DNA of 64,000 nt from Lachnospiraceae bacterium (GCA_910575605.1 CAJTEW010000010.1:62001-126000), one strand, 5' to 3'; counted from the stretch's first letter, positions 9,192 to 19,266 are shown. Program-made: numbers and translations. The notes: a model not told the origin generated them from the letters alone.

Positions 9192-10619
9192 CTATCGTCT
9201 TGTCAAAAATAATACGGGAATACATGCAGATATCTGCCCTAAAACATTCCCTGACAAATACGCTATTCCCAAAAACAACATAATTGAAGCAAACTGACAT
9301 AAATTAAAAAAATTCATATTTTTCAAAGTCAACACTCCCCGCCTTACAGCCAACAGGAAATATACTCCCAAGAACAACACTACTCCACATATCCCATATG
9401 CATAATATTGTAATATGTAATCTCTTTCTATATTAAATACATTTTGTATCCTGCAATTCGTAATTCCCCATAATGCATCAAATGGATTATTATTAATGTT
9501 CACAATACGCTTAACCATTGCTATCTCTAAAAATCGATAATTGGTTCTCATTTCTTCCGGAAGTTCTAAAATACTATACCAAAAATCCAAATCATACTGA
9601 TATGGATAGCTTTCTAAAATAAATTGCGGGTTAATCAGCTTTTCTTCATAATGATTTTCTATAAATTCTATCTTTGCATCTCTAGTCAGCGGCCTGTCCT
9701 TTATATTCCTCTCCGCCTCTTCCTTATAAGATGAAACATTCTCATATACAATAGGCTCATTTAAAATATAATCATATACTTTGTTCCGTCCTGCTGTAGG
9801 TGAAAATGGCAATACTACCGCATATATTAAAATCATTGTCATGCTTATGAGAATCTTTTTACGATTTATACGATTCCTTTTTAACACACAGCAGCATAAA
9901 TACAATACAATTATACCAATAAACACAAGTACACTCCCCAAATTTGCTACTCTTGTTCCCAAAAGCATTAATGTGCTCATTATACCAACCAAATAAAGAA
10001 GCCTAAGTTCACCTGTATAATAAAAAAATATGACAAACGGTAACATAACGACTAAAATGCAGGAAATCTGATTTGCATACATAAACAAACCTTTGCTTGC
10101 CAGTTCCGTATATCCATAGCCCGGATCCAGCCACGCAAATATATTGCCCCCGATTTTTTCATCTGTATAACTCCCCAGTGAAATTCCCAAAAGATTTGTA
10201 GCGATAATAGAACCACAGATAAGTATTATCCATGCTTTTAGAATTTTTAAATAATTTTCTCTCTTCACCTTTATAAAATATAATAGAAATACAAAAAGCA
10301 CCGGTATACTTAATTTCACCAGATACAACATCTCCTTTATAGCACTGTACTCCATATCTCCTGGAATAAATGACTGAAAGCGGCATGCATTAAAATTATG
10401 GCAAAACATGTATATTCCCCAAATGCAAATATACAAAGCCATATATTTTAACTTAGCTCTGATCTCCTGCTTAACAAAAACCACCCAGAGAAAAAATACA
10501 ATGATCATCAAAATCTGAAGCAAAGTAAACCAACTATTATATATTATCTTTAGACTGAACAATGGATATATAGCCATATATACTGTCAGGCCCTTTTCCA
10601 ACCGTTCTTCATTCATCAT
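9192..10619 (-). CDS. O-antigen polymerase/ligase-like integral membrane protein (Wzy candidate 1)
   Basis: 475 residues with roughly ten to twelve hydrophobic segments and one large hydrophilic loop (about residues 275-385). That topology is typical of Wzy polymerases and O-antigen ligases. Sequence in these families is poorly conserved, so the call rests on topology and context: it lies 4 nt overlapped with the initiating sugar transferase and just before the TagA-type transferase. It probably joins repeat units outside the membrane (inference). A second candidate polymerase is at 13.3-14.5 kb. Confidence 0.75.
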   Translation of the reverse strand: MMNEERLEKGLTVYMAIYPLFSLKIIYNSWFTLLQILMIIVFFLWVVFVKQEIRAKLKYMALYICIWGIYMFCHNFNACRFQSFIPGDMEYSAIKEMLYLVKLSIPVLFVFLLYFIKVKRENYLKILKAWIILICGSIIATNLLGISLGSYTDEKIGGNIFAWLDPGYGYTELASKGLFMYANQISCILVVMLPFVIFFYYTGELRLLYLVGIMSTLMLLGTRVANLGSVLVFIGIIVLYLCCCVLKRNRINRKKILISMTMILIYAVVLPFSPTAGRNKVYDYILNEPIVYENVSSYKEEAERNIKDRPLTRDAKIEFIENHYEEKLINPQFILESYPYQYDLDFWYSILELPEEMRTNYRFLEIAMVKRIVNINNNPFDALWGITNCRIQNVFNIERDYILQYYAYGICGVVLFLGVYFLLAVRRGVLTLKNMNFFNLCQFASIMLFLGIAYLSGNVLGQISACIPVLFLTRR

Positions 10620-11965
10620 TTTTCATCAAAACCTTCTGTACTTTCTTTCATAAACATAATCTTTACTGTCATTACAATGAGTTTTAAGTCTAACAGAACC
10701 GAATAATTCTGTATATACATCAAATCCAGCTTTAGCTTATCATATGCTGTCGTATTATATTTCCCATATATCTGTGCATAGCCGGTTAATCCACCCTTTA
10801 CTTTCATACGGTACACAAACTCCGGAACCTCCTGAATATACTGTTCTACATGCTCAACTCTTTCAGGCCTTGGACCTACAACACTCATATTTCCCACCAG
10901 TATATCTATAAACTGCGGCAGCTCGTCCAAACGGGTTTTACGAATAAATCTTCCTACAGGAGTTATACGTGAATCTTCGTCTGTAGCCGGTATAACTTCT
11001 CCATCTTGTTCAGCATTCTCAATCATACTGCGAAATTTATGAATCTTAAATATTCTTCCATTGATTGTACATCTGTCCTGTACAAAAAAAACAGAACCAC
11101 GATCGTAAATCTTAATAGCAATTGCAATAATTAACATAACCGGCGAAGTAATCAGCAATGCAGCTATCGATACTATAATGTCAATAATTCTTTTGAAAAG
11201 TCTTTGTTCAAACATAAGCCCTTCATTTCTTGATAGCAATAAAGGAGTATCAAACAAATGTATATTTGCAGAACTGCGGATAATAATATCTGATATCTTA
11301 GGTGTAATATATACACGGATACTTCTTAAGTAGCAGTATTTAAGTAATCTGTTTCTAAGAGGTGAATGAATATCACATAAAAATACTGCATCATAACAAT
11401 TTATTTTTCTAGTAATGGTTTCCCATTCTTCGTCCACACTACATGATTCACGGATAATATACCTGTCCCGTCTTGACTTTACTTTTCTAAGAAGGGGGGT
11501 TGGATCGTACTCCTGATATAATAATAAAATGTTTCTTGGCGGAAACAACTTTCTAAATATATATCCTGAAACTGTCGCCCATATAAAAATAATTCCAGCA
11601 TCAAAAACAGTCAAAAGTACAATCGGCAGTATTGTGACAAAATGTACTGACAAAAGCACTGTCTCCAAATATATAGATACATTCGCCCCTATCACGGTCA
11701 GAAGCTGTGAAAGCATCAGGCTGCTATTTTTTAGATGTCCTACTTCCATTCCTCCAAATAACTGTGCAAAAATAGCGTAGAAAAAAGCATAAAAAGCTCC
11801 CATCAGCCAATATCCTTTATAATAAAAGGGGAAAACAATTCCCCAGTTGTAAAACCTTTTCCACACTATAATAAAAACTGCCGTCATCATCAATATAAGC
11901 ACTAAAACTGTTGCAAACCGAATCATACGCTTATACTGATCAAAGTTATTTCGTTTTTTCTCCAT
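10616..11965 (-). CDS. Polyprenyl-phosphate sugar phosphotransferase (initiating transferase, copy 1)
   Basis: 449 residues. Four N-terminal membrane segments (about 15-160) are followed by a soluble linker and a fifth hydrophobic segment (about 262-282). The C-terminal catalytic domain has HKFRSM, DEDSRITPVGRFIRKTRLDE and PQFIDILVGNMSVVGPRPER. These are the signatures of the bacterial sugar transferase family, which loads hexose-1-phosphate onto undecaprenyl phosphate to start polymer synthesis. It is the first gene after a good promoter at about 12.0 kb, and its stop overlaps the Wzy-like gene by 4 nt. A second enzyme of this family starts the cluster at 37.4 kb. The sugar is not predictable from sequence alone. 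Confidence 0.93.
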   Translation of the reverse strand: MEKKRNNFDQYKRMIRFATVLVLILMMTAVFIIVWKRFYNWGIVFPFYYKGYWLMGAFYAFFYAIFAQLFGGMEVGHLKNSSLMLSQLLTVIGANVSIYLETVLLSVHFVTILPIVLLTVFDAGIIFIWATVSGYIFRKLFPPRNILLLYQEYDPTPLLRKVKSRRDRYIIRESCSVDEEWETITRKINCYDAVFLCDIHSPLRNRLLKYCYLRSIRVYITPKISDIIIRSSANIHLFDTPLLLSRNEGLMFEQRLFKRIIDIIVSIAALLITSPVMLIIAIAIKIYDRGSVFFVQDRCTINGRIFKIHKFRSMIENAEQDGEVIPATDEDSRITPVGRFIRKTRLDELPQFIDILVGNMSVVGPRPERVEHVEQYIQEVPEFVYRMKVKGGLTGYAQIYGKYNTTAYDKLKLDLMYIQNYSVLLDLKLIVMTVKIMFMKESTEGFDEK

Positions 11966-12009
11966 GTTGTATATTACTCCATTTCAATATCCGCAATCAC
12001 ATATCGTTT

Positions 12010-12038
12010 ATTATAGTATATATTTCTCCAATTTTCAA
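12010..12038 (-). promoter_or_regulatory. Sigma-A-type promoter for the initiating transferase operon
   Basis: Read on the minus strand, TTGAAA (12033-12038) is followed by a 17-nt spacer and a perfect TATAAT (12010-12015), 45 nt upstream of the ATG at 11965. It lies in a 136-nt gap after the unknown anchored protein and should start the unit running to the left edge. Confidence 0.75.
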
Positions 12039-12101
12039 CTTATGATGCTGCCGAATCAACTTTATTATGCCGCTATACACTAATATAATCTTTTTTTCTT
12101 T

Positions 12102-13316
12102 CTAGCCAAAGTAATCTGGTTTAAGTGATAGAATCATCCATCCCCATTCTGTTCGTCCTAAATTCAATTCGATACATTGTTGTTTTCTATTTATCTGTAA
12201 CTCTACTTCCACTTTCACTGAATTTGGATCTATGACCTCAGACTCGACTATTGTACTTCTTAAATAAATTATATTTTCTGGATTCATCTGATTTAATGTG
12301 TCTTGTATAGCTGCTGTCTCTGATGGTTTTATCTCCAGCAGCTTATATATTAAATCTGTTATATGTTGTGCATTTTCGCCTCTATATTCTATATATTTAC
12401 CCAAACCTTCATCTTCATTATAAAAATATGTGAAAGCCTCTTCGAAATCTCCTTTTCTCAACGTATATATAAACTCTTCAATTAATTTTTCCGGACTTTT
12501 CTCTCCTCTTTCTTTATAGCATGAATAATTACATGGCAATAGCGCATTTACCGATACATCCTGCATTTTTGGAATTTGGTACTTATCTTCATATTGTATA
12601 GCAAAAGAGCTTTCAATAGACTCATCCCTATTTTCTTCTATATTTATTTTAGATGGCTCGCTCTTCACACTTTGCTCATCAACTTTTAGTTTCCACTGAC
12701 CATTATAATTTATAACAAATAGTGACTTTTGTCTATGTTCTTTGGCGCTGTTTTCATATAAAACCGTAATCTCGCATAGCCCTGAAGCCCTCCACATCTC
12801 ACATTTTTTATACATATCTTGTACATACTCATCCGAAAGCTGATACTCTAAATCTGCATAATCAATATTCATAATTCTTGCATTCTTAAACACTTCAGAT
12901 AAATCATAATACATTTCACATGCTTCCTGCGTCAAAATTGCATGCATAAGCGGAAAATAATATAACCAGTTTCCAGAAGGTGAGTACCTGTATGAAAGCT
13001 CCATCTGCTGTTCTAATATTTTTCTGTACTCCATCCCATAAGCCTGTTCCTGAACTGCACATCCACGTATGAACTTATCTAAATCCTTTTGTGTCAATGC
13101 ATCCAGAGAATACTTCACTACTTCTAATGGATTCTCAAAAAACTCTGTATTCTGTACGCGGCCTGTATCAGAAAAACTATCATCTATGACAATTTTAGAT
13201 ATATTTTCTAAATATTGATACCCGATTAATTCAACAACAATAAACATAACAAGTACTATAGAAATGATAATTTTATAATTTTTTAAGTATCTTAAAAGCC
13301 CACTTTCTTTTTTCAA
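12102..13316 (-). CDS. Membrane-anchored extracellular protein of unknown function with two related repeats
   Basis: 404 residues if started at the TTG at 13316, preceded by AGAGGAAGG at 11 nt. The longer frame (ATG at 13400) would overlap the upstream gene by 128 nt. The N-terminus is basic, then one membrane segment (about 16-33 from the TTG), then a hydrophilic extracellular part. Two segments look alike: one starts PLEVVKYSLDALTQKDLDKF, the other SPEKLIEEFIYTLRKGDFEEAF. The pattern suggests two NTF2-like/DUF4878-like cone domains (inference). The C-terminal WGWMILSLKPDYF resembles the last strand of such domains. No catalytic motif is visible. It is the last gene of the unit that starts at 20.9 kb. 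The function is not known to me. Confidence 0.65.
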   Translation of the reverse strand: MKKESGLLRYLKNYKIIISIVLVMFIVVELIGYQYLENISKIVIDDSFSDTGRVQNTEFFENPLEVVKYSLDALTQKDLDKFIRGCAVQEQAYGMEYRKILEQQMELSYRYSPSGNWLYYFPLMHAILTQEACEMYYDLSEVFKNARIMNIDYADLEYQLSDEYVQDMYKKCEMWRASGLCEITVLYENSAKEHRQKSLFVINYNGQWKLKVDEQSVKSEPSKINIEENRDESIESSFAIQYEDKYQIPKMQDVSVNALLPCNYSCYKERGEKSPEKLIEEFIYTLRKGDFEEAFTYFYNEDEGLGKYIEYRGENAQHITDLIYKLLEIKPSETAAIQDTLNQMNPENIIYLRSTIVESEVIDPNSVKVEVELQINRKQQCIELNLGRTEWGWMILSLKPDYFG

Positions 13317-14484
13317 TATATCTGATACCTTCCTCTTCTTTATTCCTAATCCGCATGTCTGACAATAACAGCCACAAGAAGGGATTAGCAGCTGTAGCAA
13401 GAAGCCTGTCCTCTATTACCCCATGAAATGCAACAATTACTAAAATCCATAACAATACCCAGTCCTTTTCAGTACATACACGATAATTTAATATCAGCAT
13501 TATCACAATTAATAGAAGCAAAAAAATTAATCCATATCTCAACAAATAGCTAACATAAGCACTGTCTATATAAAAATAGTTCTGTGCTGATTGAGTAGTC
13601 CCCCCATTTCCATATTGAGGAAAGTTAACTCCCCACTTTGTCACACCATATAATTCAAGCCCTTCCTTACCAAAAAACAATCTGTTAGAAATAGCCCTGT
13701 TTATCAAGCCTAATATACGGTTCTGTTTATCAAACAGTATGGTCATCGTTAGAATACCCATACAACATAACGCGGGACTACAAAGAGCTGCTATTTCTAT
13801 AAAACTGGATATTTTTAATTTTTTATTCATTTTTGAATAGCAACTTATAACTATATTTCCAAAAACAAAAAGAAGCATACACACTGAACTCATACGGGCT
13901 CCACATAGCAGATATATACCGAAACCCAATATTACACCAAATATAAAATCATAGCATTTGAGCTTCTGCCTTTTTATATATATATAACACATATATAAAT
14001 ATAAAATCTGTGATGCGAAAATTGTGGGATAAACCGTTCCAAAAGCACTTCTTATGGTATCTCCCCGGTAATACACCAAATTTTCCACTTTTCCCAAAGC
14101 TGCTGCTATAACATTTCCCCCTAACAATAAAATACTCAGTAACAAGTAACTTTTTATAATTTTTTCAGATTTTATTTCCTGCATCCCAATTACAAATAGG
14201 GCAAAATATAGAATTTCCGGTCCTCCGTTCACTCTCCATTCAAGATAACAAACTACTACCACTGCAGCACATATAACCAAGCTGCCTGTACAATATTCCT
14301 CAGTTGTTATCAATTTTAATACCAAGGAGGCTGCCAACAGAGCAATTAAATATTCAAAGATATGCTCTGGCCAGACGATTTGAAACATGCTGATATTCTT
14401 CAAATACTGAACTGCTATATTTAACCCACAAATTACAAGAAATATATTTTCACATATTTCTTGCTTTCTTTTCTTCAAATCCAT
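13273..14484 (-). CDS. Polysaccharide polymerase-like integral membrane protein (Wzy candidate 2)
   Basis: 403 residues with about ten hydrophobic segments, including LIALLAASLVLKLIT, ILGLGVILGFGIYLLCG-like helices and a C-terminal YGLIFLLLLIVIMLILNY. A loop with GKEGLELYGVTKWGVNFPQYG lies near residues 270-305. The topology matches Wzy/EpsG-type polymerases, and a GxR-containing segment (LLCGARMSSV) recalls the arginine seen in Wzy loops. It follows the UGM-like flavoprotein by 41 nt. The exact family is uncertain. The real C-terminus runs into the next gene's leader. Confidence 0.7.
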   Translation of the reverse strand: MDLKKRKQEICENIFLVICGLNIAVQYLKNISMFQIVWPEHIFEYLIALLAASLVLKLITTEEYCTGSLVICAAVVVVCYLEWRVNGGPEILYFALFVIGMQEIKSEKIIKSYLLLSILLLGGNVIAAALGKVENLVYYRGDTIRSAFGTVYPTIFASQILYLYMCYIYIKRQKLKCYDFIFGVILGFGIYLLCGARMSSVCMLLFVFGNIVISCYSKMNKKLKISSFIEIAALCSPALCCMGILTMTILFDKQNRILGLINRAISNRLFFGKEGLELYGVTKWGVNFPQYGNGGTTQSAQNYFYIDSAYVSYLLRYGLIFLLLLIVIMLILNYRVCTEKDWVLLWILVIVAFHGVIEDRLLATAANPFLWLLLSDMRIRNKEEEGIRYIEKRKWAFKILKKL

Positions 14485-14525
14485 CTTATTATAAGTATCC
14501 TTTTAATTCTACATTACCAAGTTAA

Positions 14526-15809
14526 TCAAAACCGTTGTAATTGAACTGCAAGTTGTTTTGCCGCAATCATACAGTCTTCCATGGAACAGTATGTCCATGC
14601 GCCATATCTTCCAATTGTATATATATTCTCTCCATTAAGCATATTCTTTAATTTAGTGATTTTCTTATCTGTTTGTGTACTGATATGGACATATGCCGGA
14701 TCCATAACAATAGTAGAATACTCTTCAAGCACAGTATTTTTATCAATAATGCCCAGCCTATTAAGATTCTCTAAAGTCATCCTCAACTGTTTTTCTTCCT
14801 CTTCGGAATTGATCACATCGTTTTTACCATATCCTATCTCAATATACATACTCAGCTTGTCCGTATCTAAAATATTGTCATAGAATCCAATCCGATAAAA
14901 ATTAATATTTTTATCAGGAATATACATCCAATGCTCCTTTGTATATTTAGATTTTTTATTAAATCCCAAATTGAACACAAGCACCTTATTATATGACAGC
15001 TCTTTCTGTAAACTGCAGCACTGCTCATTTCTAAAGTAAGATAAAAATATATTTAAGGGTGACGTATTAATCAAATACTCATAAAAAATTTGTGTTCCGT
15101 CATTTAATACAACCTTTTTATTTGTACTGTCAATTCCAGTCACCTTACAATTCAACAAAACACGTTTTTTGTCAAGAGTGTTATATAATATTTCAATAAA
15201 AGAGCCTGCTCCTGAACGAGGGTACAAAAATGTATTGTTATAAGATGTGCTGTCCTTGTTAGCCTTCATATTATCTATAATTGCTGATATGTCCGCATAA
15301 GGAAAGAAGCGTCCCATAGCGTCTGTATCCAATGTAGTTAAATCTACCGCATAAAGTTTCTCGTTGTAGGGCTTTAAAAATTTCTCTACAATTGATTTTC
15401 CAAATTTTCCGTACAACATTTCAAGAAAATTATCATAATTTTCCTTTTCTTCTTTATGAAACAAATCGTATAAACAGTCAATGAACTCTGACTTCTCCAA
15501 TTGATGAATGTTGGTTTGAAATGGATAGTCTACCAAACTTTCCTTATAGATAACCTTTGTATTCTTATGTTTATAAATAATCTCATCCTGTTCTACACTG
15601 TCTATGAATCGCTTTTTTAACTCATCCGTACTAAAATGAAAAAAATGTCCTGCATAATCCCATACATATTCTTTTTTCTTAATTGTACGGCAATATCCAC
15701 CTACTTCATTTTCCTTTTCAACAATCAAATAATCATTTTTTACATAATTAGCAAATGTAAGTCCTGAAATACCTGCTCCAATAACTAAATATTTCACATT
15801 CTTTTCCAT
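14526..15809 (-). CDS. UDP-galactopyranose mutase-like FAD-dependent oxidoreductase
   Basis: 427 residues. The N-terminal dinucleotide-binding motif is YLVIGAGISGLTFANYV, followed by VEKENEVGGYCRT and DYAGHFFHF. These parallel the FAD-binding and GG/HxFH segments of UDP-galactopyranose mutase, as does DYPFQTNIHQL near residue 112. The C-terminus has IYTIGRYGAWTYCSMEDCM, a second FAD-contact motif. UGM converts UDP-Galp to UDP-Galf; relatives in polysaccharide loci may act on other nucleotide sugars or lipid-linked sugars. It lies 10 nt after the UDP-GlcNAc 2-epimerase, so a sugar-nucleotide role is likely. I would not assert Galf synthesis without checking the active-site arginines. Confidence 0.75.
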   Translation of the reverse strand: MEKNVKYLVIGAGISGLTFANYVKNDYLIVEKENEVGGYCRTIKKKEYVWDYAGHFFHFSTDELKKRFIDSVEQDEIIYKHKNTKVIYKESLVDYPFQTNIHQLEKSEFIDCLYDLFHKEEKENYDNFLEMLYGKFGKSIVEKFLKPYNEKLYAVDLTTLDTDAMGRFFPYADISAIIDNMKANKDSTSYNNTFLYPRSGAGSFIEILYNTLDKKRVLLNCKVTGIDSTNKKVVLNDGTQIFYEYLINTSPLNIFLSYFRNEQCCSLQKELSYNKVLVFNLGFNKKSKYTKEHWMYIPDKNINFYRIGFYDNILDTDKLSMYIEIGYGKNDVINSEEEEKQLRMTLENLNRLGIIDKNTVLEEYSTIVMDPAYVHISTQTDKKITKLKNMLNGENIYTIGRYGAWTYCSMEDCMIAAKQLAVQLQRF

Positions 15810-15819
15810 ATATACACCT

Positions 15820-16935
15820 CTATAGAATATCTTTGAACCTCTCTATAATTGCATTTGCAATCCTTTCACTTGCATGTCCGTCCCCATAGGGATTGCTTGC
15901 ATGACTCATACTATCATATGCGGTCTGATCTACCAGAAGTCTTTTAGTTTCCTGATAAATGACCTCCTCGTTTGTACCTGTTAATTTCAGAGTACCTGCC
16001 TCAATTCCCTCTGGCCTTTCTGTCGTATCTCGCAACACAAGAACAGGTTTGCCCAAAGAAGGAGCCTCCTCCTGAATACCACCGCTATCTGTCATAATAA
16101 TATAACTCTTATTTAAAAAATTATGAAAATCAAAAACCTCCAAAGGCTCTATTAGACGCACTTTATCACAGCCTAAAAAGACATCATTTGCAATCTCACG
16201 TACTTTTGGATTCAGATGAATTGGATAGATTACTTTAACATCATCAAATTCATCTACAATTCTTCTAATTGCTTTAAAAATATGATACATCGGCTCACCA
16301 AGATTTTCTCTTCTGTGGGCAGTTAAAAGAATCATATGATCCTCACCAATCCAGTCAAAAATTGGATGGTGATAGTTCTCGTCTACAGTTGTTGCCATCG
16401 CGTCAATAGCTGTGTTACCAGTAATAAAAATCTTAGATTTGTCTTTTCCCTCATTCAGAAGATTCTGTGCACTGACTTTTGTCGGTGCAAAATGCATATC
16501 AGCCAGACATCCTACCATCTGCCGATTCATCTCCTCTGGATATGGAGAATATTTGTTCCAGGTACGCAGACCCGCCTCAACATGGCCAATAGCGGTCTGG
16601 CTATGATATGCTGCCAAGGCTCCGGCAAAAGTAGTCGTGGTATCTCCATGTACCAAAATAATATTCGGTCTTTCTTTCTCTATAACTTCACCAATACTCC
16701 CAAGAACTCTTTGAACTACATCATTCAATGTCTGTCCCTGTTGCATAATATCCAAATCATATTCCGGCTGAATCTGAAAAGTTTCCAGCACCTGATCTAA
16801 CATCTGCCTGTGCTGTGCTGTGACACATGTAATCTGCTGAATCTCCGTTCTCATTTTCAGTTCCTTAACTACTGGAGCCATCTTAATTGCTTCTGGTCTG
16901 GTTCCAAAAACTGTCATCACTTTAATTTTACCCAT
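15820..16935 (-). CDS. wecB: UDP-N-acetylglucosamine 2-epimerase (non-hydrolysing)
   Basis: 371 residues, full family length. Motifs: VFGTRPEAIKMAPVV at the N-terminus, HGDTTTTFAGALAA, HVEAGLRT near residue 115, EEMNRQM, TAHRRENLG near residue 208, and SGGIQEEAPSLGKPVLVLRD near residue 285. The enzyme interconverts UDP-GlcNAc and UDP-ManNAc in the cytoplasm. The dehydrogenase at 34-35 kb could then oxidise UDP-ManNAc to UDP-ManNAcA, and the two GT26 enzymes would use these donors. It lies within a tightly packed unit, 10 nt upstream of the UGM-like gene. The identification is very secure. Confidence 0.97.
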   Translation of the reverse strand: MGKIKVMTVFGTRPEAIKMAPVVKELKMRTEIQQITCVTAQHRQMLDQVLETFQIQPEYDLDIMQQGQTLNDVVQRVLGSIGEVIEKERPNIILVHGDTTTTFAGALAAYHSQTAIGHVEAGLRTWNKYSPYPEEMNRQMVGCLADMHFAPTKVSAQNLLNEGKDKSKIFITGNTAIDAMATTVDENYHHPIFDWIGEDHMILLTAHRRENLGEPMYHIFKAIRRIVDEFDDVKVIYPIHLNPKVREIANDVFLGCDKVRLIEPLEVFDFHNFLNKSYIIMTDSGGIQEEAPSLGKPVLVLRDTTERPEGIEAGTLKLTGTNEEVIYQETKRLLVDQTAYDSMSHASNPYGDGHASERIANAIIERFKDIL

Positions 16936-16966
16936 CTTATTTTCCTCACATAAACTTCAATAAGCT

Positions 16967-18235
16967 TTATCTTATTTGTTCTACAAGCTCGTCAAATTTA
17001 TTTGCAACTTCTTTCGCATTGTATATGTTTATTCCCTCCTCATTCATCTGAGTTTCATAATTTTTATACACAATAAGGTATAGATAATTCTTAATTTCTT
17101 CTACAGTATACGAAACTGTAACTCCATTTACCATCCTGACCACATCTGCTCCCGCTCCGTCAAACATTGTAAGACCAAAAATCGGCTTTCTTGCACCGAT
17201 ATAATCTGCAAGTTTCGCTGCAAAGAAAATATTTTCATTCATCATATCACATAAGTTTGCATCTATATGAATCAGCCAGTCTGCATTTTTCATGATTGCA
17301 AGGCTTGTTCTATAATCTACTGGCTTTTTTATTTGCACAATATCCAATAATTCATGATCTATCAGATACACTTTATCCTTACTACTCATATTCCCATAAA
17401 AAAATACTTCCAGCCGCTCCTTCAGATCTGGATTTTCTTCCTTCAATGAATCAATTGCTTTTAATAGTATCCGTGGAGTACGTGTGTTATCCAAATGACC
17501 TACATATACCATCCTAACTTTCTTATTTGTACGCTCCTCTACTTCCACATCGTATAGTTCTGAATCAAAGCTATGCGGTAATATGACTCCTTTTTCCATA
17601 ACAGCTTTATCATAGCCCTTAATCATATATTCTTTCTGGTATTGATTATTAAAAATAATCTTATCACATGTAGTTAATATATCATGTTCCAACTTTCTTT
17701 CTCTGCTCAGTTCTTCCTTAGGACCTCTTTGACGATATTTCCAGAGCATATCTTTGAGTATTCTCTTTGGTGAAACCATCTCCCGTATTTCCATCTTTCT
17801 TATATACCGCATCTGCAAGGAATATGGCGATACTTTTGGCAGACCCTTCAAAACAAATGGATTATCTGCAATAGGATCACCAAATGATGCAATCCAAAAA
17901 ATTGATGGTTTGATTTTTTTTATCTCCATCCCGATTTCATGTGATTCCGGCGGCATGCACCGTGTCATAACAATATCATACTCTTTTTCATGCTTTTTAA
18001 AGTATTCTATCACTGCCTTTTTCCACTGTTTTAAGGAATCACCTTTTTTACAAATCTTTCTAACGTTCTTACACTCTGGAAGGTAGTCATTTTTTCCATA
18101 TGACCATAAACTATTACTTTCCTGCGTACATACATCATATTCAAATTTAGAATTCTTCAGTAACTTATATGTTACCAGCCCCTCTGATGAATTAATTGGA
18201 GGAAAATACCAACTGACAACTAGGATTCTCTTCAT
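16967..18235 (-). CDS. GT-B fold glycosyltransferase (GT4-like)
   Basis: 422 residues from the ATG at 18235, whose A overlaps the TAA of the upstream gene (TAATG); GAGAGG lies eight bases before it. The longer frame from 18286 has no binding site. The N-terminus is ILVVSWYFPPINSSEG, typical of GT4-family acceptor domains. The C-terminal part has VYVGHLDNTRTPRILLKAI, ADWLIHIDAN and a donor-binding segment AAKLADYIGARKPIFGLT. It acts at the cytoplasmic face on lipid-linked oligosaccharide. The donor is unknown. It is translationally coupled to the GT2 gene upstream. Confidence 0.87.
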   Translation of the reverse strand: MKRILVVSWYFPPINSSEGLVTYKLLKNSKFEYDVCTQESNSLWSYGKNDYLPECKNVRKICKKGDSLKQWKKAVIEYFKKHEKEYDIVMTRCMPPESHEIGMEIKKIKPSIFWIASFGDPIADNPFVLKGLPKVSPYSLQMRYIRKMEIREMVSPKRILKDMLWKYRQRGPKEELSRERKLEHDILTTCDKIIFNNQYQKEYMIKGYDKAVMEKGVILPHSFDSELYDVEVEERTNKKVRMVYVGHLDNTRTPRILLKAIDSLKEENPDLKERLEVFFYGNMSSKDKVYLIDHELLDIVQIKKPVDYRTSLAIMKNADWLIHIDANLCDMMNENIFFAAKLADYIGARKPIFGLTMFDGAGADVVRMVNGVTVSYTVEEIKNYLYLIVYKNYETQMNEEGINIYNAKEVANKFDELVEQIR

Positions 18236-19266
18236 TATACAAACCTCTCTTTCACTTTCCTGCCTATATCCATGACTTTCTTCCACTTCGTCCCATCTAA
18301 TCTCACAAATCTAAAATTAGTCTTTCTGTTATATCTTACATATGCCATCGAATCTAAGCGGTCATATAAGGCTTTATTTGTACATAATAGATATTCATCA
18401 AACTCTTTAATCTCTTTATATGCCCTTTCATGATTTTTATCATATTCACAATAAATAGAATAATGGGTATTCAGTGTATATGTTAATATGATTTCAATAT
18501 ACTCTCTTTTATTGGCAGTCAACTGACTAGAGATCTGTGTATAATACTCCAACAACCATTTTAACATTCTCTTATGATGTTCTTGATTTCTCACAAAGTT
18601 GTCCATATTCATGCTCTGCTCTTTACGGCCAATAAAATAACGATAGATGTCTAAATCATAGTACGTAAAGCTCTCTACTTTTGTAATCGGCACAACATTA
18701 TACTGCATATCAACATAAAATGTTTTTTCCATCAACTTCAGACCTGATGTACGCAGAATCTCTGTCCGATACGTACTCGTAGCCATCACAAAATACTCTC
18801 CATGTAAAATTTTCAAATCAATCTCATTAAAATTATAATGTTTTCTATCTGTTAAACCATCATATTCAAAATACTCTGACTTACTATTATATGTGAACTC
18901 TTTTCTATAATTACATAAAACCACATCTGATTTTTCTTCCTTCAGACGTTTTACCAGTTCTACAAATCCCCTAAGATTTACCCAGTCGTCGCTATCAATA
19001 ACTTTAAAATATTTCCCTTGTGCTTTCTCTATTCCAACATTAATTGTAGAGCCATGTCCACCATTCTCTTTGTCCACAAATGTAACTGTCTTCGGAAATT
19101 TTATACAATACTCCTGAATTATTTCCACTGAGCTGTCTTTGCTTCCATCATTTACTATTAGAACTTCAATATCATCCAGAACCTCTGATAATAATAATGA
19201 ATCCAGGCATCTTCTTATATATTTCTCAACATTATATACAGGAACCAACACTGTTAATATCTTCAT
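18235..19266 (-). CDS. Glycosyltransferase family 2
   Basis: 343 residues from the ATG at 19266, preceded by a strong GAAGGAGGA eight bases upstream. The longer frame adds 30 residues without family character. The GT-A domain is clear: VLVPVYNVEKYIRRCLDSLL at the N-terminus, VLIVNDGSKDSS, NGGHGSTINVGI and a DSDDWV motif for metal and nucleotide binding. The C-terminal half (YFVMATSTYRTEI onward) resembles a subgroup common in Clostridia capsule loci. It should add one sugar to the growing repeat unit. It follows the ABC exporter genes. Confidence 0.9.
   Translation of the reverse strand: MKILTVLVPVYNVEKYIRRCLDSLLLSEVLDDIEVLIVNDGSKDSSVEIIQEYCIKFPKTVTFVDKENGGHGSTINVGIEKAQGKYFKVIDSDDWVNLRGFVELVKRLKEEKSDVVLCNYRKEFTYNSKSEYFEYDGLTDRKHYNFNEIDLKILHGEYFVMATSTYRTEILRTSGLKLMEKTFYVDMQYNVVPITKVESFTYYDLDIYRYFIGRKEQSMNMDNFVRNQEHHKRMLKWLLEYYTQISSQLTANKREYIEIILTYTLNTHYSIYCEYDKNHERAYKEIKEFDEYLLCTNKALYDRLDSMAYVRYNRKTNFRFVRLDGTKWKKVMDIGRKVKERFV

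Noticed and set aside
13317-13400. N-terminal extension with a Cys-rich, zinc-ribbon-like stretch on the unknown anchored protein
   Set aside because: It lies wholly within the coding end of the polymerase-like gene, lacks a ribosome binding site, and a TTG with a good site follows it. The cysteines look accidental.
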